64,000 bases of DNA from SFWF01 sp045537915 (GTDB lineage Bacteria > Bacillota > Clostridia > Oscillospirales > Acutalibacteraceae). The stretch covers positions 16,473-80,472 of the forward strand of contig JAZSQK010000012.1 of assembly GCA_045537915.1 (NCBI GenBank), in the 5' to 3' direction. Below, piece after piece: positions 51,069 to 60,141 of the stretch. The notes under the pieces are model-generated. The model made no database searches, had not been told where the DNA came from, and saw nothing but the letters and a program-made list of their open reading frames with translations. The translations under genes were made by a program, and so were the position numbers. Position 1 is the stretch's first letter. Every line of letters begins with the position of its first letter.

Positions 51069-52130
51069 ATGCGATTTGTTAAATACTGTTGTCTTCTTTT
51101 GTCGGTTATAATGTGCATTTGTCTTTTCGGCTGCGGAAGTGAGACTCCGCCTACCGCCGATGAGCTTGAGTCGAACGATTCGACCGTTTCTACCGACTTC
51201 GACCCTAACGCCCACGCTCCCAAGATAGAGTATAAGGTCAATCCCTTGACCGGAGTTGAGGAGCTTTTGGAGGAAGAGGTGTCCTTAAGACCTGTCGCAG
51301 TCGCAATCAATAATATCGATGTCGCTCAAAAGGTACAGACCGGTCTCGGTGCTGCAGATGTTGTTTTTGAGACCGAGGTCGAGGGAGGCATTACACGACT
51401 TCTCGCACTTTTCAAGGCACCCGATAAGGATATTGCCAAAATCGGTACGGTGCGCAGCGCACGGGTTGTCTTTGCGGAACTTGCCGCCTCTATGAACTGC
51501 GTTTACATATTTCACGGAATGGATGAAAATTACTGCCGTCCGAGGTTAAATCAGCTTGGAATTCCCAGAATTGAAATAAGTGAGTCCAACTACGCAGAGA
51601 GAAGAGCCAACGGCCTTGCCCGTGAGCATACCCTTTACACTTCAGGAGAAAAGCTGAAAACCGCACTTTCCAATACAGGCTACGGCGTTGGCGGTGTTGA
51701 GACACCCTGGCTAAACTTTTCGGCAGAAAGGGAAACTCCCTCGTCAGCAGCCTCTACCGTTTCGGCAGTTTTCAACTCGGGCTATACCACCCGTTTTATC
51801 TACAATGCCGAAACAAGCAAGTACAGCAGAGCAAACAAAAACGGCATTCTCAAGGACTATGTTACAGGCGAAGAAGAGTGCTTTACAAATATTTTTGTGC
51901 TTAAAACCACAATGTCACACTATGCAAACGGCATACACCGCAACATTGCCCTGAACGGCGGCGAGGGTTATTATGTGACAAGCGGCGGATATGAGCCGAT
52001 AACCTGGTCCAAAAGCGGAACAAACACCCCCATTTCCTTTAAGAACGCTAATGGAGAGGAGCTTTCTGTAACAGCGGGAAATTCCTATATCTGCATTATG
52101 AGCACATCGGGAAAATTTATTGCTGAATAG
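51069..52130 (+). CDS. DUF3048 (YerB-like) lipoprotein
   Basis: 353 residues. Signal with lipobox LFGC near residue 20. DUF3048 motifs are NPLTGVEELLEEEVSLRPVA, AINNIDVAQKVQTGLGAADV, EVEGGITRLLALFKA and TVRSARVVFAELA. The C-terminal half is the second YerB domain (YEPITWSKSGTNTPISF). Function is unknown, but YerB-type proteins are common in spore formers. AAAGGGG lies before the ATG. Confidence 0.9.
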   Translation: MRFVKYCCLLLSVIMCICLFGCGSETPPTADELESNDSTVSTDFDPNAHAPKIEYKVNPLTGVEELLEEEVSLRPVAVAINNIDVAQKVQTGLGAADVVFETEVEGGITRLLALFKAPDKDIAKIGTVRSARVVFAELAASMNCVYIFHGMDENYCRPRLNQLGIPRIEISESNYAERRANGLAREHTLYTSGEKLKTALSNTGYGVGGVETPWLNFSAERETPSSAASTVSAVFNSGYTTRFIYNAETSKYSRANKNGILKDYVTGEEECFTNIFVLKTTMSHYANGIHRNIALNGGEGYYVTSGGYEPITWSKSGTNTPISFKNANGEELSVTAGNSYICIMSTSGKFIAE

Positions 52131-52160
52131 GTTTAAAAATCCTTTAAGGAGAGATATATA

Positions 52161-53033
52161 ATGAATTTGATTGAAGCTAAAAAATACGCAAAAGAGAATG
52201 TAAAAAACCGTCCCTGTACCAGCGGCCGTCTTGGCGGAAAAATTGCCATCGTTACAGGCGGCGCACAGGGTTTTGGCTACGGTATTGCCGAGCAGATGTA
52301 TCTTGAGGGCGCAAGTGTTGTCCTCGCCGATATAAACGAAGAACTTGCCAAGACTGCGGCGGCAGGGCTCGGAGAGCGTGCGGTTGGAATAAAGGTTGAT
52401 GTTTCTAACGCCGAATCGGTCGAGGAGCTGGTTGTCCGTACCGTAGAGCATTTCGGCGGTCTTGATATTTTTGTTGCAAATGCAGGGGTGCTTAAGGCGG
52501 GAAGCCTTGACCAGCTTACCCCCGAGCAGTTTGATTTTGTAACAAAGGTAAACTACACAGGCTTTTTCTACTGCGCAAAATATGCCTCTGAGATTATGAA
52601 GGCGCAGCACGAGGGCGACAAGGATGCCTGGTTTGATATTATCCAGATTAACTCAAAGTCGGGACTTGTCGGCTCCAAGAACAACTTTGCTTATGCAGGC
52701 GGAAAGTTCGGTGGTATCGGTCTTGTTCAGAGCTTTGCTTTAGAGCTCGTTGACTATAACATAAAGGTTAACGCTATTTGTCCCGGAAACTTCTATGACG
52801 GTCCCCTCTGGTCCGACCCCGAAAAGGGACTTTTTGTTCAGTATCTTAATGCAGGTAAGGTGCCCGGCGCCAAGACTGTTGAGGATGTCAAGAACTTCTA
52901 CCTTTCAAAATCCCCCATTCGCAGAGGCTGTACGCCAAAAGATGTATCAAAGGCCCTTTTCTACTGTGTTGAACAGGATTATGAAACAGGTCAGGCTCTC
53001 CCCGTAACAGGCGGACAGACAATGCTTAAATAG
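52161..53033 (+). CDS. SDR-family dehydrogenase, sugar-alcohol type
   Basis: 290 residues. TGGAQGFGYGIAEQM binds NAD(P), NAGVLKAG follows, the catalytic Ser is in QINSKSG and the active pair in YAGGKFGG (Tyr-x-x-x-Lys). It most resembles sorbitol/xylitol-type SDRs (COG1028). Directly followed by a PHP-domain gene (15 bases), so the two may serve one sugar pathway. Confidence 0.82.
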   Translation: MNLIEAKKYAKENVKNRPCTSGRLGGKIAIVTGGAQGFGYGIAEQMYLEGASVVLADINEELAKTAAAGLGERAVGIKVDVSNAESVEELVVRTVEHFGGLDIFVANAGVLKAGSLDQLTPEQFDFVTKVNYTGFFYCAKYASEIMKAQHEGDKDAWFDIIQINSKSGLVGSKNNFAYAGGKFGGIGLVQSFALELVDYNIKVNAICPGNFYDGPLWSDPEKGLFVQYLNAGKVPGAKTVEDVKNFYLSKSPIRRGCTPKDVSKALFYCVEQDYETGQALPVTGGQTMLK

Positions 53034-53047
53034 AGGGTGGCGTCCAG

Positions 53048-54220
53048 ATGAGTATGTATGTAAATTTGCAGGAGGAGCTAAAGCTTTTAAATGTGCCCGA
53101 TAAGGCAGAGCGTCTTGCAAATCTTGAAAAACTGATAAAATCGGAGAGCAGTAAGCCCACCGTTTTACCCCAGTATGCAAACAACCATATTCACACAACC
53201 TACTCCTTCTCGCCCTATTCTCCAACTGCCGCTATATATATGGCAAGGGCTCAGGGTCTGCAGACGGCGGGTATTATGGACCACGACAGCATCGGCGGCG
53301 CCGACGAATTCAGACAGGCGGGAGAGATTGCCAACATCGGCACCACCTGTGGAATTGAGTGCCGTGTCAATCTTGAAGACACCTCAATGAAGGGCAGAAA
53401 GCTCAACAATCCCGACCAGGCAGGTATTGCATATATGACAATACACAGCGTAAGGGCGGAGCATTTTTCTCTTATTCAGGAGGTTTTTGCACCCTTGAGA
53501 GAGCGGCGTAATGCCCGTAACCGTAAAATGCTCGACAGGATAAATTCTCTGATGAAGCCGTTTGGAATAAGCCTCGATTTTGAGGGGGATGTGCTTCCGA
53601 TTTCAAGCTATGCTGACGGCGGTTCGGTTACCGAGCGACACCTGCTTTATGCGCTGAGCCTTAAAATAATTGAGCTTTGCGAGGGTAAAAACTGTGCCGA
53701 GTTTGTCCAGAACGAGCTTGGGGTTAAGCTCTCGCAAAAACAGTATGATATGCTCTCGGACCCTGATAATCCGCATATTTCTTACGACCTTTTAGGTGTT
53801 CTGAAGTCTGAGCTGATTGAGAAAATATACATACCCGCAACCGATGAATGCATGTCTCTTAAAGAGGCTGTAGACCTCGCAAAACGCACCGATGCTTTTC
53901 TGTGCTACGCCTACCTCGGTGATGTTACCGACTCGGTAACAGGGGATAAAAAGGCGGCAAAGTTTGAGGATGATTTTCTGGAAGAGCTCTTCGAAATGCT
54001 CTGCAGCGAGGGCGTGAAAGCGGTTACCTATATGCCCGCAAGAAACACCTCGGAACAGCTCTCCAGACTGCAGGGACTTTGCAGACGCTACGGTATGACC
54101 GAAATTTCGGGAGAGGATGTAAACGCCTCAAGACAGAGTATGATTTGCAAACAGCTTGAGCAGCCCGAATTCTCCCACCTTGTCGATATGGCCTGGAAAC
54201 TGGTAGAGAGGGAAAAATAA
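53048..54220 (+). CDS. PHP-domain metal-dependent phosphoesterase-like protein
   Basis: 390 residues. NHIHTTYSFSPYSPTAA, IMDHDSIGGADEF and GIECRV are the first three PHP motifs with metal-binding His, Asp and Glu; the end has TYMPARNTSEQL and ISGEDVN. Unusually long for a lone PHP protein; insert at about residues 95-220. The product of the SDR partner is unknown. Confidence 0.75.
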   Translation: MSMYVNLQEELKLLNVPDKAERLANLEKLIKSESSKPTVLPQYANNHIHTTYSFSPYSPTAAIYMARAQGLQTAGIMDHDSIGGADEFRQAGEIANIGTTCGIECRVNLEDTSMKGRKLNNPDQAGIAYMTIHSVRAEHFSLIQEVFAPLRERRNARNRKMLDRINSLMKPFGISLDFEGDVLPISSYADGGSVTERHLLYALSLKIIELCEGKNCAEFVQNELGVKLSQKQYDMLSDPDNPHISYDLLGVLKSELIEKIYIPATDECMSLKEAVDLAKRTDAFLCYAYLGDVTDSVTGDKKAAKFEDDFLEELFEMLCSEGVKAVTYMPARNTSEQLSRLQGLCRRYGMTEISGEDVNASRQSMICKQLEQPEFSHLVDMAWKLVEREK

Positions 54221-54233
54221 ACAAGATAAAAAC

Positions 54234-54265
54234 AAAGCCGACCGATTATCACTTCGGTCGGCTTT
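54234..54265. terminator. Terminator between the PHP gene and nudF
   Basis: AAAGCCGACCGA pairs with TCGGTCGGCTTT around a 7-base loop; convergent genes share it. Confidence 0.88.
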
Positions 54266-54268
54266 AGT

Positions 54269-54817
54269 TTATATCTTATTATCCTTCCTTAAAGCATCCA
54301 GTTTTAAGATAGCTACCTGTGTTTTAGCGTCCTTTATTTCCCCCGTCAGCACCATTTCGACCGCCTTTTTAAAGGGGATTTTTTTAATATACAGAAATTC
54401 GCCATCATCAAGGCAGGTATCCCCGAAGCAAAGGCCTGTTGCGGCGTACATATATATTATTTCACTGCAGTAGCCTGGGGTTGGATAAAGCTCACCTAAA
54501 AAAATGAAGTTGTCGGCAACCGCACCCGTTTCCTCCATAAGCTCCCTTTTTCCGCAAGAAAGAGGATCTTCGTCGGGAGAGTTGCGCTTTCCTGCAGGAA
54601 GCTCAAGTATTATTTCCTCATAGGGATGGCGGTACTGCTCGACAAAAAGCAGCTCGTCATTCTCGGTTATAGCGGCAACCGTAACACCGCCGTTATGCTC
54701 GACAATTTCTCTTGCCGCCTTTTTTCCGTCGGGAAGCAGAACCTCATCAAGACGAAGATTTATAATCTTTCCCTTGAATTTATATTCAGCCGACAGCTGT
54801 TTTTCCTTGAGGGACAT
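54269..54817 (-). CDS. nudF: ADP-ribose pyrophosphatase-like Nudix hydrolase
   Basis: 182 residues. Nudix box: AGKRNSPDEDPLSCGK then RELMEETGA, with Glu residues in place. One extra residue lies between the Gly and the first Glu compared with the consensus G-x5-E. LFVEQYRHPYEEIILELPAG fits ADP-ribose pyrophosphatases. The start overlaps the glycosyltransferase stop by 32 bases. Confidence 0.85.
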   Translation of the reverse strand: MSLKEKQLSAEYKFKGKIINLRLDEVLLPDGKKAAREIVEHNGGVTVAAITENDELLFVEQYRHPYEEIILELPAGKRNSPDEDPLSCGKRELMEETGAVADNFIFLGELYPTPGYCSEIIYMYAATGLCFGDTCLDDGEFLYIKKIPFKKAVEMVLTGEIKDAKTQVAILKLDALRKDNKI

Positions 54818-56126
54818 TCGATACTATCCTTTCAACAAAATCTTTTATGGTTATTACAAGTATAATAAGCAGAGCAAGAGCCGAAAGCTTCTGGTCAATT
54901 ATGGGGCTTGATGCGAGGAATGCCATATAGGCGTTAAGGGATGCAAATACAGTAACGAGCGGCAGATACCATTTTTTTCTGTTAAAGAAAAATACCGTAA
55001 CAGACAAAACATCTGCAAGATAAAAATACCTTTCGTGCATACGGGGAAGTAAAAAGGGTATAAGCAAAGCCGAGATATAAAAGGCGGTTAGCAAAAGCTC
55101 GGTGTCAAGCGAATGGCGGTATTTATAACAGATAAACATAAGGGTTATTGCGGCGATTCCGCCAAGCATTATTCCGACAGGGTTAAAAAGCTCAAAGGAA
55201 AGACTGCCGAAAAACTGCCAGATTGATGGAGCTAAAAGTGTAAGTCTCGGATATTGCGCCGCCTGGTCGAAATAGATTCGAATACAGTCAACAAGGCTTC
55301 TTCCTGCAAAAATGGCGGGGAGAAGGGTTGCAAAAAAGACTGCGGGAGCAAGGGCGACATGCCATAGCCTCAGCCTTTTTGTAACAAAGCATATGAGTAT
55401 GACCGGCAGAATAAAGACGGCCTGAAGCTTTATAGAAAAGGCGAGTGCGTAACAGACCGCCGTGCATATCCCCTTTGATTTCATAGCAAAATATACCGAC
55501 ATTATACAAAAAGCGGCAAGAACCGAGTCGCACTGCGCCCAGTAGGAGCTGTTTAAGAAAACGGTGGGCAGAGCGGCCGCTGTAATGAATGAAAGGGAAA
55601 GCGTAACCGAATTTTTTGTGCGAATTTCTATGCACTTCATAATGAAAAAGGCCGTTACAAAATCAAAAACACAGGAGAGGAACTTAATTAAAATAAGGGA
55701 ATTAAGTTCGGTTCTTGATAGTAGCAAAAGAAAATACAGATAGGGCATATTATAATCGCCTATCTTTTCGCAAAGCACCTCTTTTGGCGACATACCCCTC
55801 ATCTGCTCGAGCCATACGCTTAAAAAGTTAGTGTAGTCGGTCGATTGGTAGCCGATAAGGCAGACACGAATATAAATAAGAGCGGCCAAGGCGGCGGCAA
55901 CAAAGAAAAAGAGAAGAATATCATCTTTAAATTTTAGGCCCAACAGGACGAGAGCTGCGGTATAAAGAAGTGAAAAACAGACAGCTACGGTCAGGGTATC
56001 GCTCATTTGAGGTAAATTATACGGCTGGTTAAAGAGTATAAATATGAACATACAAACCCCGAGAAAAGCCGCTGTTACAAGTCTTGCCGCAAGGGACAGC
56101 CTAAAAGCTTTTTCCATTCTTCTCAA
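54786..56126 (-). CDS. Membrane glycosyltransferase (Gpi18/GT87-like)
   Basis: 446 residues with about eleven or twelve membrane helices. An acidic loop after helix 3 (STDYTNFLSVWLEQM) and NSSYWAQCDSVLAAFC and AFSIKLQAVFILP match Gpi18-like mannosyltransferases, which use a lipid-linked sugar. Start MRRMEK at 56126 or MEK 9 bases later. Confidence 0.7.
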   Translation of the reverse strand: MRRMEKAFRLSLAARLVTAAFLGVCMFIFILFNQPYNLPQMSDTLTVAVCFSLLYTAALVLLGLKFKDDILLFFFVAAALAALIYIRVCLIGYQSTDYTNFLSVWLEQMRGMSPKEVLCEKIGDYNMPYLYFLLLLSRTELNSLILIKFLSCVFDFVTAFFIMKCIEIRTKNSVTLSLSFITAAALPTVFLNSSYWAQCDSVLAAFCIMSVYFAMKSKGICTAVCYALAFSIKLQAVFILPVILICFVTKRLRLWHVALAPAVFFATLLPAIFAGRSLVDCIRIYFDQAAQYPRLTLLAPSIWQFFGSLSFELFNPVGIMLGGIAAITLMFICYKYRHSLDTELLLTAFYISALLIPFLLPRMHERYFYLADVLSVTVFFFNRKKWYLPLVTVFASLNAYMAFLASSPIIDQKLSALALLIILVITIKDFVERIVSNVPQGKTAVG

Positions 56127-56147
56127 ATCCTTCCCTTTAAAATTAAA

Positions 56148-57524
56148 TTATGAGTCAAAGGCCTCGGCAACCTTAATCATAAGTGCGCACTCAATTCTCT
56201 TTTTGTGAAGCTCACAGCCGAGCTTGTAGACGCCCTTTACACTGCCTGTAGAGTGATATGCATTTGCGGCGCAGCCGCCCGAACAATACATTCTGGCAAA
56301 GCAGTCGTCACATTCCTTGTGGGAGTAGATGTTGCACTCCTTAAACTGTTCACAGACCTTATCGTTTACAATCCCTGTTTTAACATTTCCGAGCAGGAAA
56401 TTCGGGTCCCCTGCAAACTGGTGGCAGGGGTAAAGGTCGCCGTTTGGAGTAACTGCCATATATTCGGTTCCGACGCCGCAGCCCGAAACACGCTTTACTA
56501 TACAGGGACCGCCGTCAAGGTCAATCATATAGTGGTAGAATGTAAAGCCGTTGCCCTGCTTGTTTCTCTTTATCATTTCCTTCGCAAGTATCTCATACTG
56601 CTCAAGAAGAACGGGCAGGTCGCTTTCTTTCAAGGCATAAGGCTCACGGGGGTCTGCGACAACAGGCTCTATCGAAATCTCCTTAAAACCGAGGTCTGCC
56701 ATGTGCAGAATGTCGGCGGCAAAGTCGGTATTATAATGGGTGTAGGTGCCTCTTATATAATAGTCCTTCTGACCTCTTGAGTCGGCAAACTTCTTGAATT
56801 TCGGAACAATATTGTCATAAGAACCCTTGCCTCCTCTTGAAACTCGCATACGGTCGTTTACCTCAGGTCTACCGTCAAGGGAAAGGACAACATTGCTCAT
56901 CTCTTTGTTGCAAAAGTCGATAATCTCATCATTAAGTATTATGCCGTTGGTTGTGTATGTAAAACGGAAATTCTTGTCCTTTTCCTTTTCGATACTGCGG
57001 CCGTAGGCAACAAGCTGTTTTACAACCTCGAAGTTAAGAGAGGGCTCTCCTCCGAAAAAGTCAACCTCAAGATTTTTTCTGGTGCCTGAGCTTTGAACCA
57101 GAAAATCGAGCGCCTGTTTTCCGACCTCAAAGGACATAAGTCCTCTCGCGCCGTGATATTCGCCCTCTCCCGCAAAGCAGTATTTACAGGCAAGATTGCA
57201 GTCGTGGGCAACATGCAGACAAAGGGCCTTTATGACCGACTGGCGCTTTTTAAAGGAGGGGGCAATTGCCCTGTATTTATCCTCGCTGAAAAGCTTACCG
57301 TCAGCTTCAAGAGCCGCTATATCCTCAAAAACATTTTCGATTTCCTCTTTTGTGACATCCTCACGGTCGGAGTATTTCGAGAGAATTTCCTCGGTTATCT
57401 GTTCTTTTGCTTTTGCCTTATAATCGGAAATGATGTCAAAAGCCACCTCGTCAACCGCATGTACGGTGCCCGAGTTGACATCGAGTACAATATTATATCC
57501 GTTCAGTTTATATGGGTGTATCAT
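56148..57524 (-). CDS. scfB: SCIFF maturase, radical SAM/SPASM protein
   Basis: 458 residues. Residues about 1-90 form the RiPP-recognition wing (NGYNIVLDVNSGTVHAVDEV). CNLACKYCFA is the radical-SAM CxxxCxxC site, and DFFGGEPSLNF follows. The C-terminal SPASM region has CGVGTEYMAVTPNGDLYPC and CDDCFARMYCSGGC, binding two auxiliary clusters. It installs Cys-Thr thioether bonds in the ScfA peptide encoded upstream. Length matches the known SCIFF maturases. Confidence 0.95.
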   Translation of the reverse strand: MIHPYKLNGYNIVLDVNSGTVHAVDEVAFDIISDYKAKAKEQITEEILSKYSDREDVTKEEIENVFEDIAALEADGKLFSEDKYRAIAPSFKKRQSVIKALCLHVAHDCNLACKYCFAGEGEYHGARGLMSFEVGKQALDFLVQSSGTRKNLEVDFFGGEPSLNFEVVKQLVAYGRSIEKEKDKNFRFTYTTNGIILNDEIIDFCNKEMSNVVLSLDGRPEVNDRMRVSRGGKGSYDNIVPKFKKFADSRGQKDYYIRGTYTHYNTDFAADILHMADLGFKEISIEPVVADPREPYALKESDLPVLLEQYEILAKEMIKRNKQGNGFTFYHYMIDLDGGPCIVKRVSGCGVGTEYMAVTPNGDLYPCHQFAGDPNFLLGNVKTGIVNDKVCEQFKECNIYSHKECDDCFARMYCSGGCAANAYHSTGSVKGVYKLGCELHKKRIECALMIKVAEAFDS

Positions 57525-57540
57525 AACTATCCTATCCTAG

Positions 57541-57568
57541 AAAAATAGCCGCAGTTTACCTGCGGCTA
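57541..57568 (-). terminator. Attenuator-like terminator between scfA and scfB
   Basis: TAGCCGCAG at 57546-57554 pairs with CTGCGGCTA at 57560-57568 around five bases; the minus strand continues TTTTT. It would allow more ScfA peptide than maturase to be made. Confidence 0.8.
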
Positions 57569-57583
57569 AAGGTTTTTAAAAAC

Positions 57584-57736
57584 TTATTTGTTTTCCTTGC
57601 ACTTCTCGCACTGCTGATTGGCAACAGAACAGGAAGTCTTACTTGCAGACTGGCAGGAAGTCTGGCACTCGCCGCAGCCGCCGGTCTTGGCAGAAGCCTC
57701 AAGATTTCTTGAATTTAAAGTCTTAATTCTTTCCAT
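57584..57736 (-). CDS. scfA: SCIFF (six Cys in forty-five) precursor peptide
   Basis: 50 residues (too short for most callers). MERIKTLNSRNLEASAKTGG is the leader with the RNLEASAKTG signature, followed by CGEC, QTSC, QSASKTSC, SVANQQC and EKC, giving six Cys. AAGGAGG lies before the ATG at 57736. ScfB joins Cys and Thr by thioether bonds. SCIFF peptides are nearly universal in Clostridia; their biological role remains unknown. Confidence 0.95.
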   Translation of the reverse strand: MERIKTLNSRNLEASAKTGGCGECQTSCQSASKTSCSVANQQCEKCKENK

Positions 57737-57791
57737 TTATATAACCTCCTTAAAGGTATTATTTACAATAAATATGCTAACATAAATATTT

Positions 57792-58628
57792 TCATTTGTC
57801 AATGCTTTTGAGGCTTATACCCTCAAAACCGTTTTTAGTGAGTATATAGACCTCTCCAAAACCGCAGCTTTCCAAAAGCCGCAAAGCATCGTCAAAGCCG
57901 TAGTCAAGATAATCTGTATTATGGCAGTCGGAGGAGATTACCACTCCCAGCCCCAGAGAGTTCATTTCCTCAAGTATAAAGCGGGGCGGATAGGGGGTTA
58001 TGCGGTGACCACGGGGAATACAGCCTGTGTTGACCTCATAAAGCCTACAGGTCGGCGCAAGGGCGTGGAGGGCGGTCAGAGCCATATCCTTGTATTTTTT
58101 AGATTCGATATCGAAAAATGGGTGCTTTTCACAGTGCTTTGCAATTATATCAAAATGCCCCACAATGTCGGGAAGGATACTTTCGGGCAGTCGGGCAAGT
58201 TCCTCGTAGTAATTGGCGGCAAGAGCCATTCCGTCCCCGTCATACATTCTGTCTATGATATCCTTAACGCCCTTGGCGTCCAGGTCAAAATCAATGATTT
58301 CGCCCTTTCGCTCGACATAGTGTACCGAGCCGATTATATAGTCATACCCGTTAAGGTCGATGCAGCTTCTCGAGTCAAACTCAAGTCCCGTGAAAATGTC
58401 TATCAGACCCTCATATTTTTTCTTTAAGACCGACAGCTCTGCCTTATATTTTTCTGCGCCCTCGACAGACATTGCGTAGTCACAGGGTATAGGCGGGGTC
58501 ATAGGGGCGTGGGAAGAAAAACCGATGCCCGTAAAGCCGAGCTCGATTGCCCTCGCAACGGTTTCTTCAAGGGTGTTATTTCCGTCACAGTAGGTTGAGT
58601 GGGTGTGCAGATTCTGCGGATATTTCAT
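57792..58628 (-). CDS. Histidinol-phosphatase-like PHP enzyme
   Basis: 278 residues. NLHTHSTYCDG, GFSSHAPM, GLEFD, GSVHYV and the ending ISSDCHNTDYLDYGF carry the metal ligands of HisJ/HisK-type phosphatases. There are no his genes nearby, so it may act on another phosphate ester. Ordinary length. The preceding glycerate kinase gene ends 30 bases upstream. Confidence 0.82.
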   Translation of the reverse strand: MKYPQNLHTHSTYCDGNNTLEETVARAIELGFTGIGFSSHAPMTPPIPCDYAMSVEGAEKYKAELSVLKKKYEGLIDIFTGLEFDSRSCIDLNGYDYIIGSVHYVERKGEIIDFDLDAKGVKDIIDRMYDGDGMALAANYYEELARLPESILPDIVGHFDIIAKHCEKHPFFDIESKKYKDMALTALHALAPTCRLYEVNTGCIPRGHRITPYPPRFILEEMNSLGLGVVISSDCHNTDYLDYGFDDALRLLESCGFGEVYILTKNGFEGISLKSIDK

Positions 58629-58658
58629 AAATCTGGTTCTCCTGAAAAACTACAATTA

Positions 58659-59792
58659 TTACATATTTATGAGCCTGAAGGCCTGATATGCGGTGCTGAC
58701 AAGGTTTTTATAGGCATTGCCCTTATCAAGCGCCTCCTCCAGAGTGCAGACACCTCTCACAATGGGGAAAAAGGCGTCGATACCGTGCCGGTTGCAGACC
58801 TCGGCATCCTCGGTTACGCAACCCGAAAAGGCAATAACCTTTTTGCCATGTTTTTTTGCGAGCTTTGCAACACCTATAGGGGCCTTGCCCATAACAGTCT
58901 GTGAATCGAGTCTGCCCTCACCGGTTACGACAATGTCGGCATCCTTTATATAGTCCTCAAGCCTTGTTTCGTCAAGTATTATACTTACGCCTGACTGGAG
59001 CGTTGCGTTAGTGAAACTTAAAAAGGCAAAACCGAGTCCTCCTGCGGCACCGCAGCCCGAATGATTGGGATCTGCCTTATCCGAAACTGTTTTGGCAAGC
59101 TCGGCGTAATGAGCGAGCCAGCCGTCCATATCTTCTATCATCTTTTTGGTGGCGCCCTTCTGGGGTGCGAAAACGGCGCTGCAGCCAATTTCTCCGCAAA
59201 GCGGATTTGTTACATCACAGGCTATGCGGAATGTGGCTTCCTTGAGCTCGGGCAGAACCTTTAAATCCGAAATTCTGCAAAGCGACTCGAGTCCCTTTGC
59301 GCCAAGGGGAATGGGATTATCTTGTTTGTCGAGGAATTCAAACCCCAGCGCCGAGAGCATACCGACACCGCCGTCGTTGGTCGCACTGCCGCCAATGCCA
59401 ACTATAAAATGTCTGCAGCCTCTGGTAAGAGCGTCCTTTATCAGTTCTCCGACTCCGTAGGTGGTGGTCTTAAGAGGGTTGCGCTCACTCGGCTCAACAA
59501 GTGTTATACCTGCCGCCGCAGCCATTTCGATAACGGCGGTCTTGCCGTCGGCTAAAATGCAGTATTCGGCGAGGACAGGCTTTGAAAGGGGACCGCAGAC
59601 CTTTACGCAAACCCTCTGTCCGCCAAGGCCGATACTTAAAGCCTCAACCGTGCCCTCTCCACCGTCGGCTAAAGGACGGATGGTTACGACGCTTTCCTTG
59701 TTCAGTCTTAAAACAGCCTCCTTTACGGCATTTCCTGCCTCAATAGAAGTAAGACTGCCCTTAAAAGAATCTATAGCTACAACCACACGCAT
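58659..59792 (-). CDS. glxK: Glycerate kinase
   Basis: 377 residues of the glycerate kinase type 1 (GlxK/GarK). SFKGSLTSIEAGNAV, PLADGGEGTVEAL, VGIGGSATNDGG and TGEGRLDSQTVMGKAPIGVA are clear. It makes 2- or 3-phosphoglycerate from glycerate. Context gives no pathway link. Confidence 0.92.
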   Translation of the reverse strand: MRVVVAIDSFKGSLTSIEAGNAVKEAVLRLNKESVVTIRPLADGGEGTVEALSIGLGGQRVCVKVCGPLSKPVLAEYCILADGKTAVIEMAAAAGITLVEPSERNPLKTTTYGVGELIKDALTRGCRHFIVGIGGSATNDGGVGMLSALGFEFLDKQDNPIPLGAKGLESLCRISDLKVLPELKEATFRIACDVTNPLCGEIGCSAVFAPQKGATKKMIEDMDGWLAHYAELAKTVSDKADPNHSGCGAAGGLGFAFLSFTNATLQSGVSIILDETRLEDYIKDADIVVTGEGRLDSQTVMGKAPIGVAKLAKKHGKKVIAFSGCVTEDAEVCNRHGIDAFFPIVRGVCTLEEALDKGNAYKNLVSTAYQAFRLINM

Positions 59793-59891
59793 AATTTAAA
59801 CCTCACTTTTTGATTATGTAAAAAGAATAGCACACAGCAATCAGATTTTCAAGATTTAAAGATAAATGTAAAATAAGAAACGTAAAAATGA

Positions 59892-59954
59892 AAAAAAGAA
59901 CAGCACCGACCTGTTGGTCAATACTGTTCTTTTGGAGCTGGTGGACGGACTCGA
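59892..59954 (-). repeat. Distal copy of tRNA-Thr 3' end plus terminator (identical 63 bp)
   Basis: Identical to 60098-60160 (offset 206). Contains the terminator (AAAGAACAG pairs with CTGTTCTTT, inner GACC/GGTC) and the last 21 bases of tRNA-Thr (CCA, acceptor and part of the T-arm, up to GACTCGA). Confidence 0.9.
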
Positions 59955-60097
59955 CCGTATGCTTCGCATACTTTTCGCTCGACGACCAAACGCTTTGCGT
60001 TCGGTGCCCGTCTTCACGCTCTGCTCTAAAAACTTGCCACAGGCAACTTTTCTAAACGAGCAGACCCTCTCGGGTTCGAGTCCGCAACCATTAAAAC
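59955..60097 (-). other. 143-bp hairpin-rich insert between the two tRNA-Thr terminator copies
   Basis: GTATGC 59957-59962 pairs with GCATAC 59966-59971; GACG 59981-59984 with CGTC 60009-60012, ACC with GGT, inner AACGC with GCGTT and a GCC bulge at 60006-60008; CTGCTC 60021-60026 with GAGCAG 60058-60063, inner TTGCC/GGCAA and AAAA/TTTT; ACCC/GGGT at 60064-60075. GGGTTCGAGTCCG at 60072-60084 is an inverted copy of the tRNA T-arm. The rest of 59793-60414 is the tRNA and AT-rich promoter DNA. Confidence 0.65.
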
Positions 60098-60141
60098 AAA
60101 AAAGAACAGCACCGACCTGTTGGTCAATACTGTTCTTTTGG
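60098..60141 (-). terminator. tRNA-Thr terminator, proximal copy
   Basis: Same hairpin as in 59892-59954, immediately after the tRNA-Thr CCA end on the minus strand. Confidence 0.88.
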
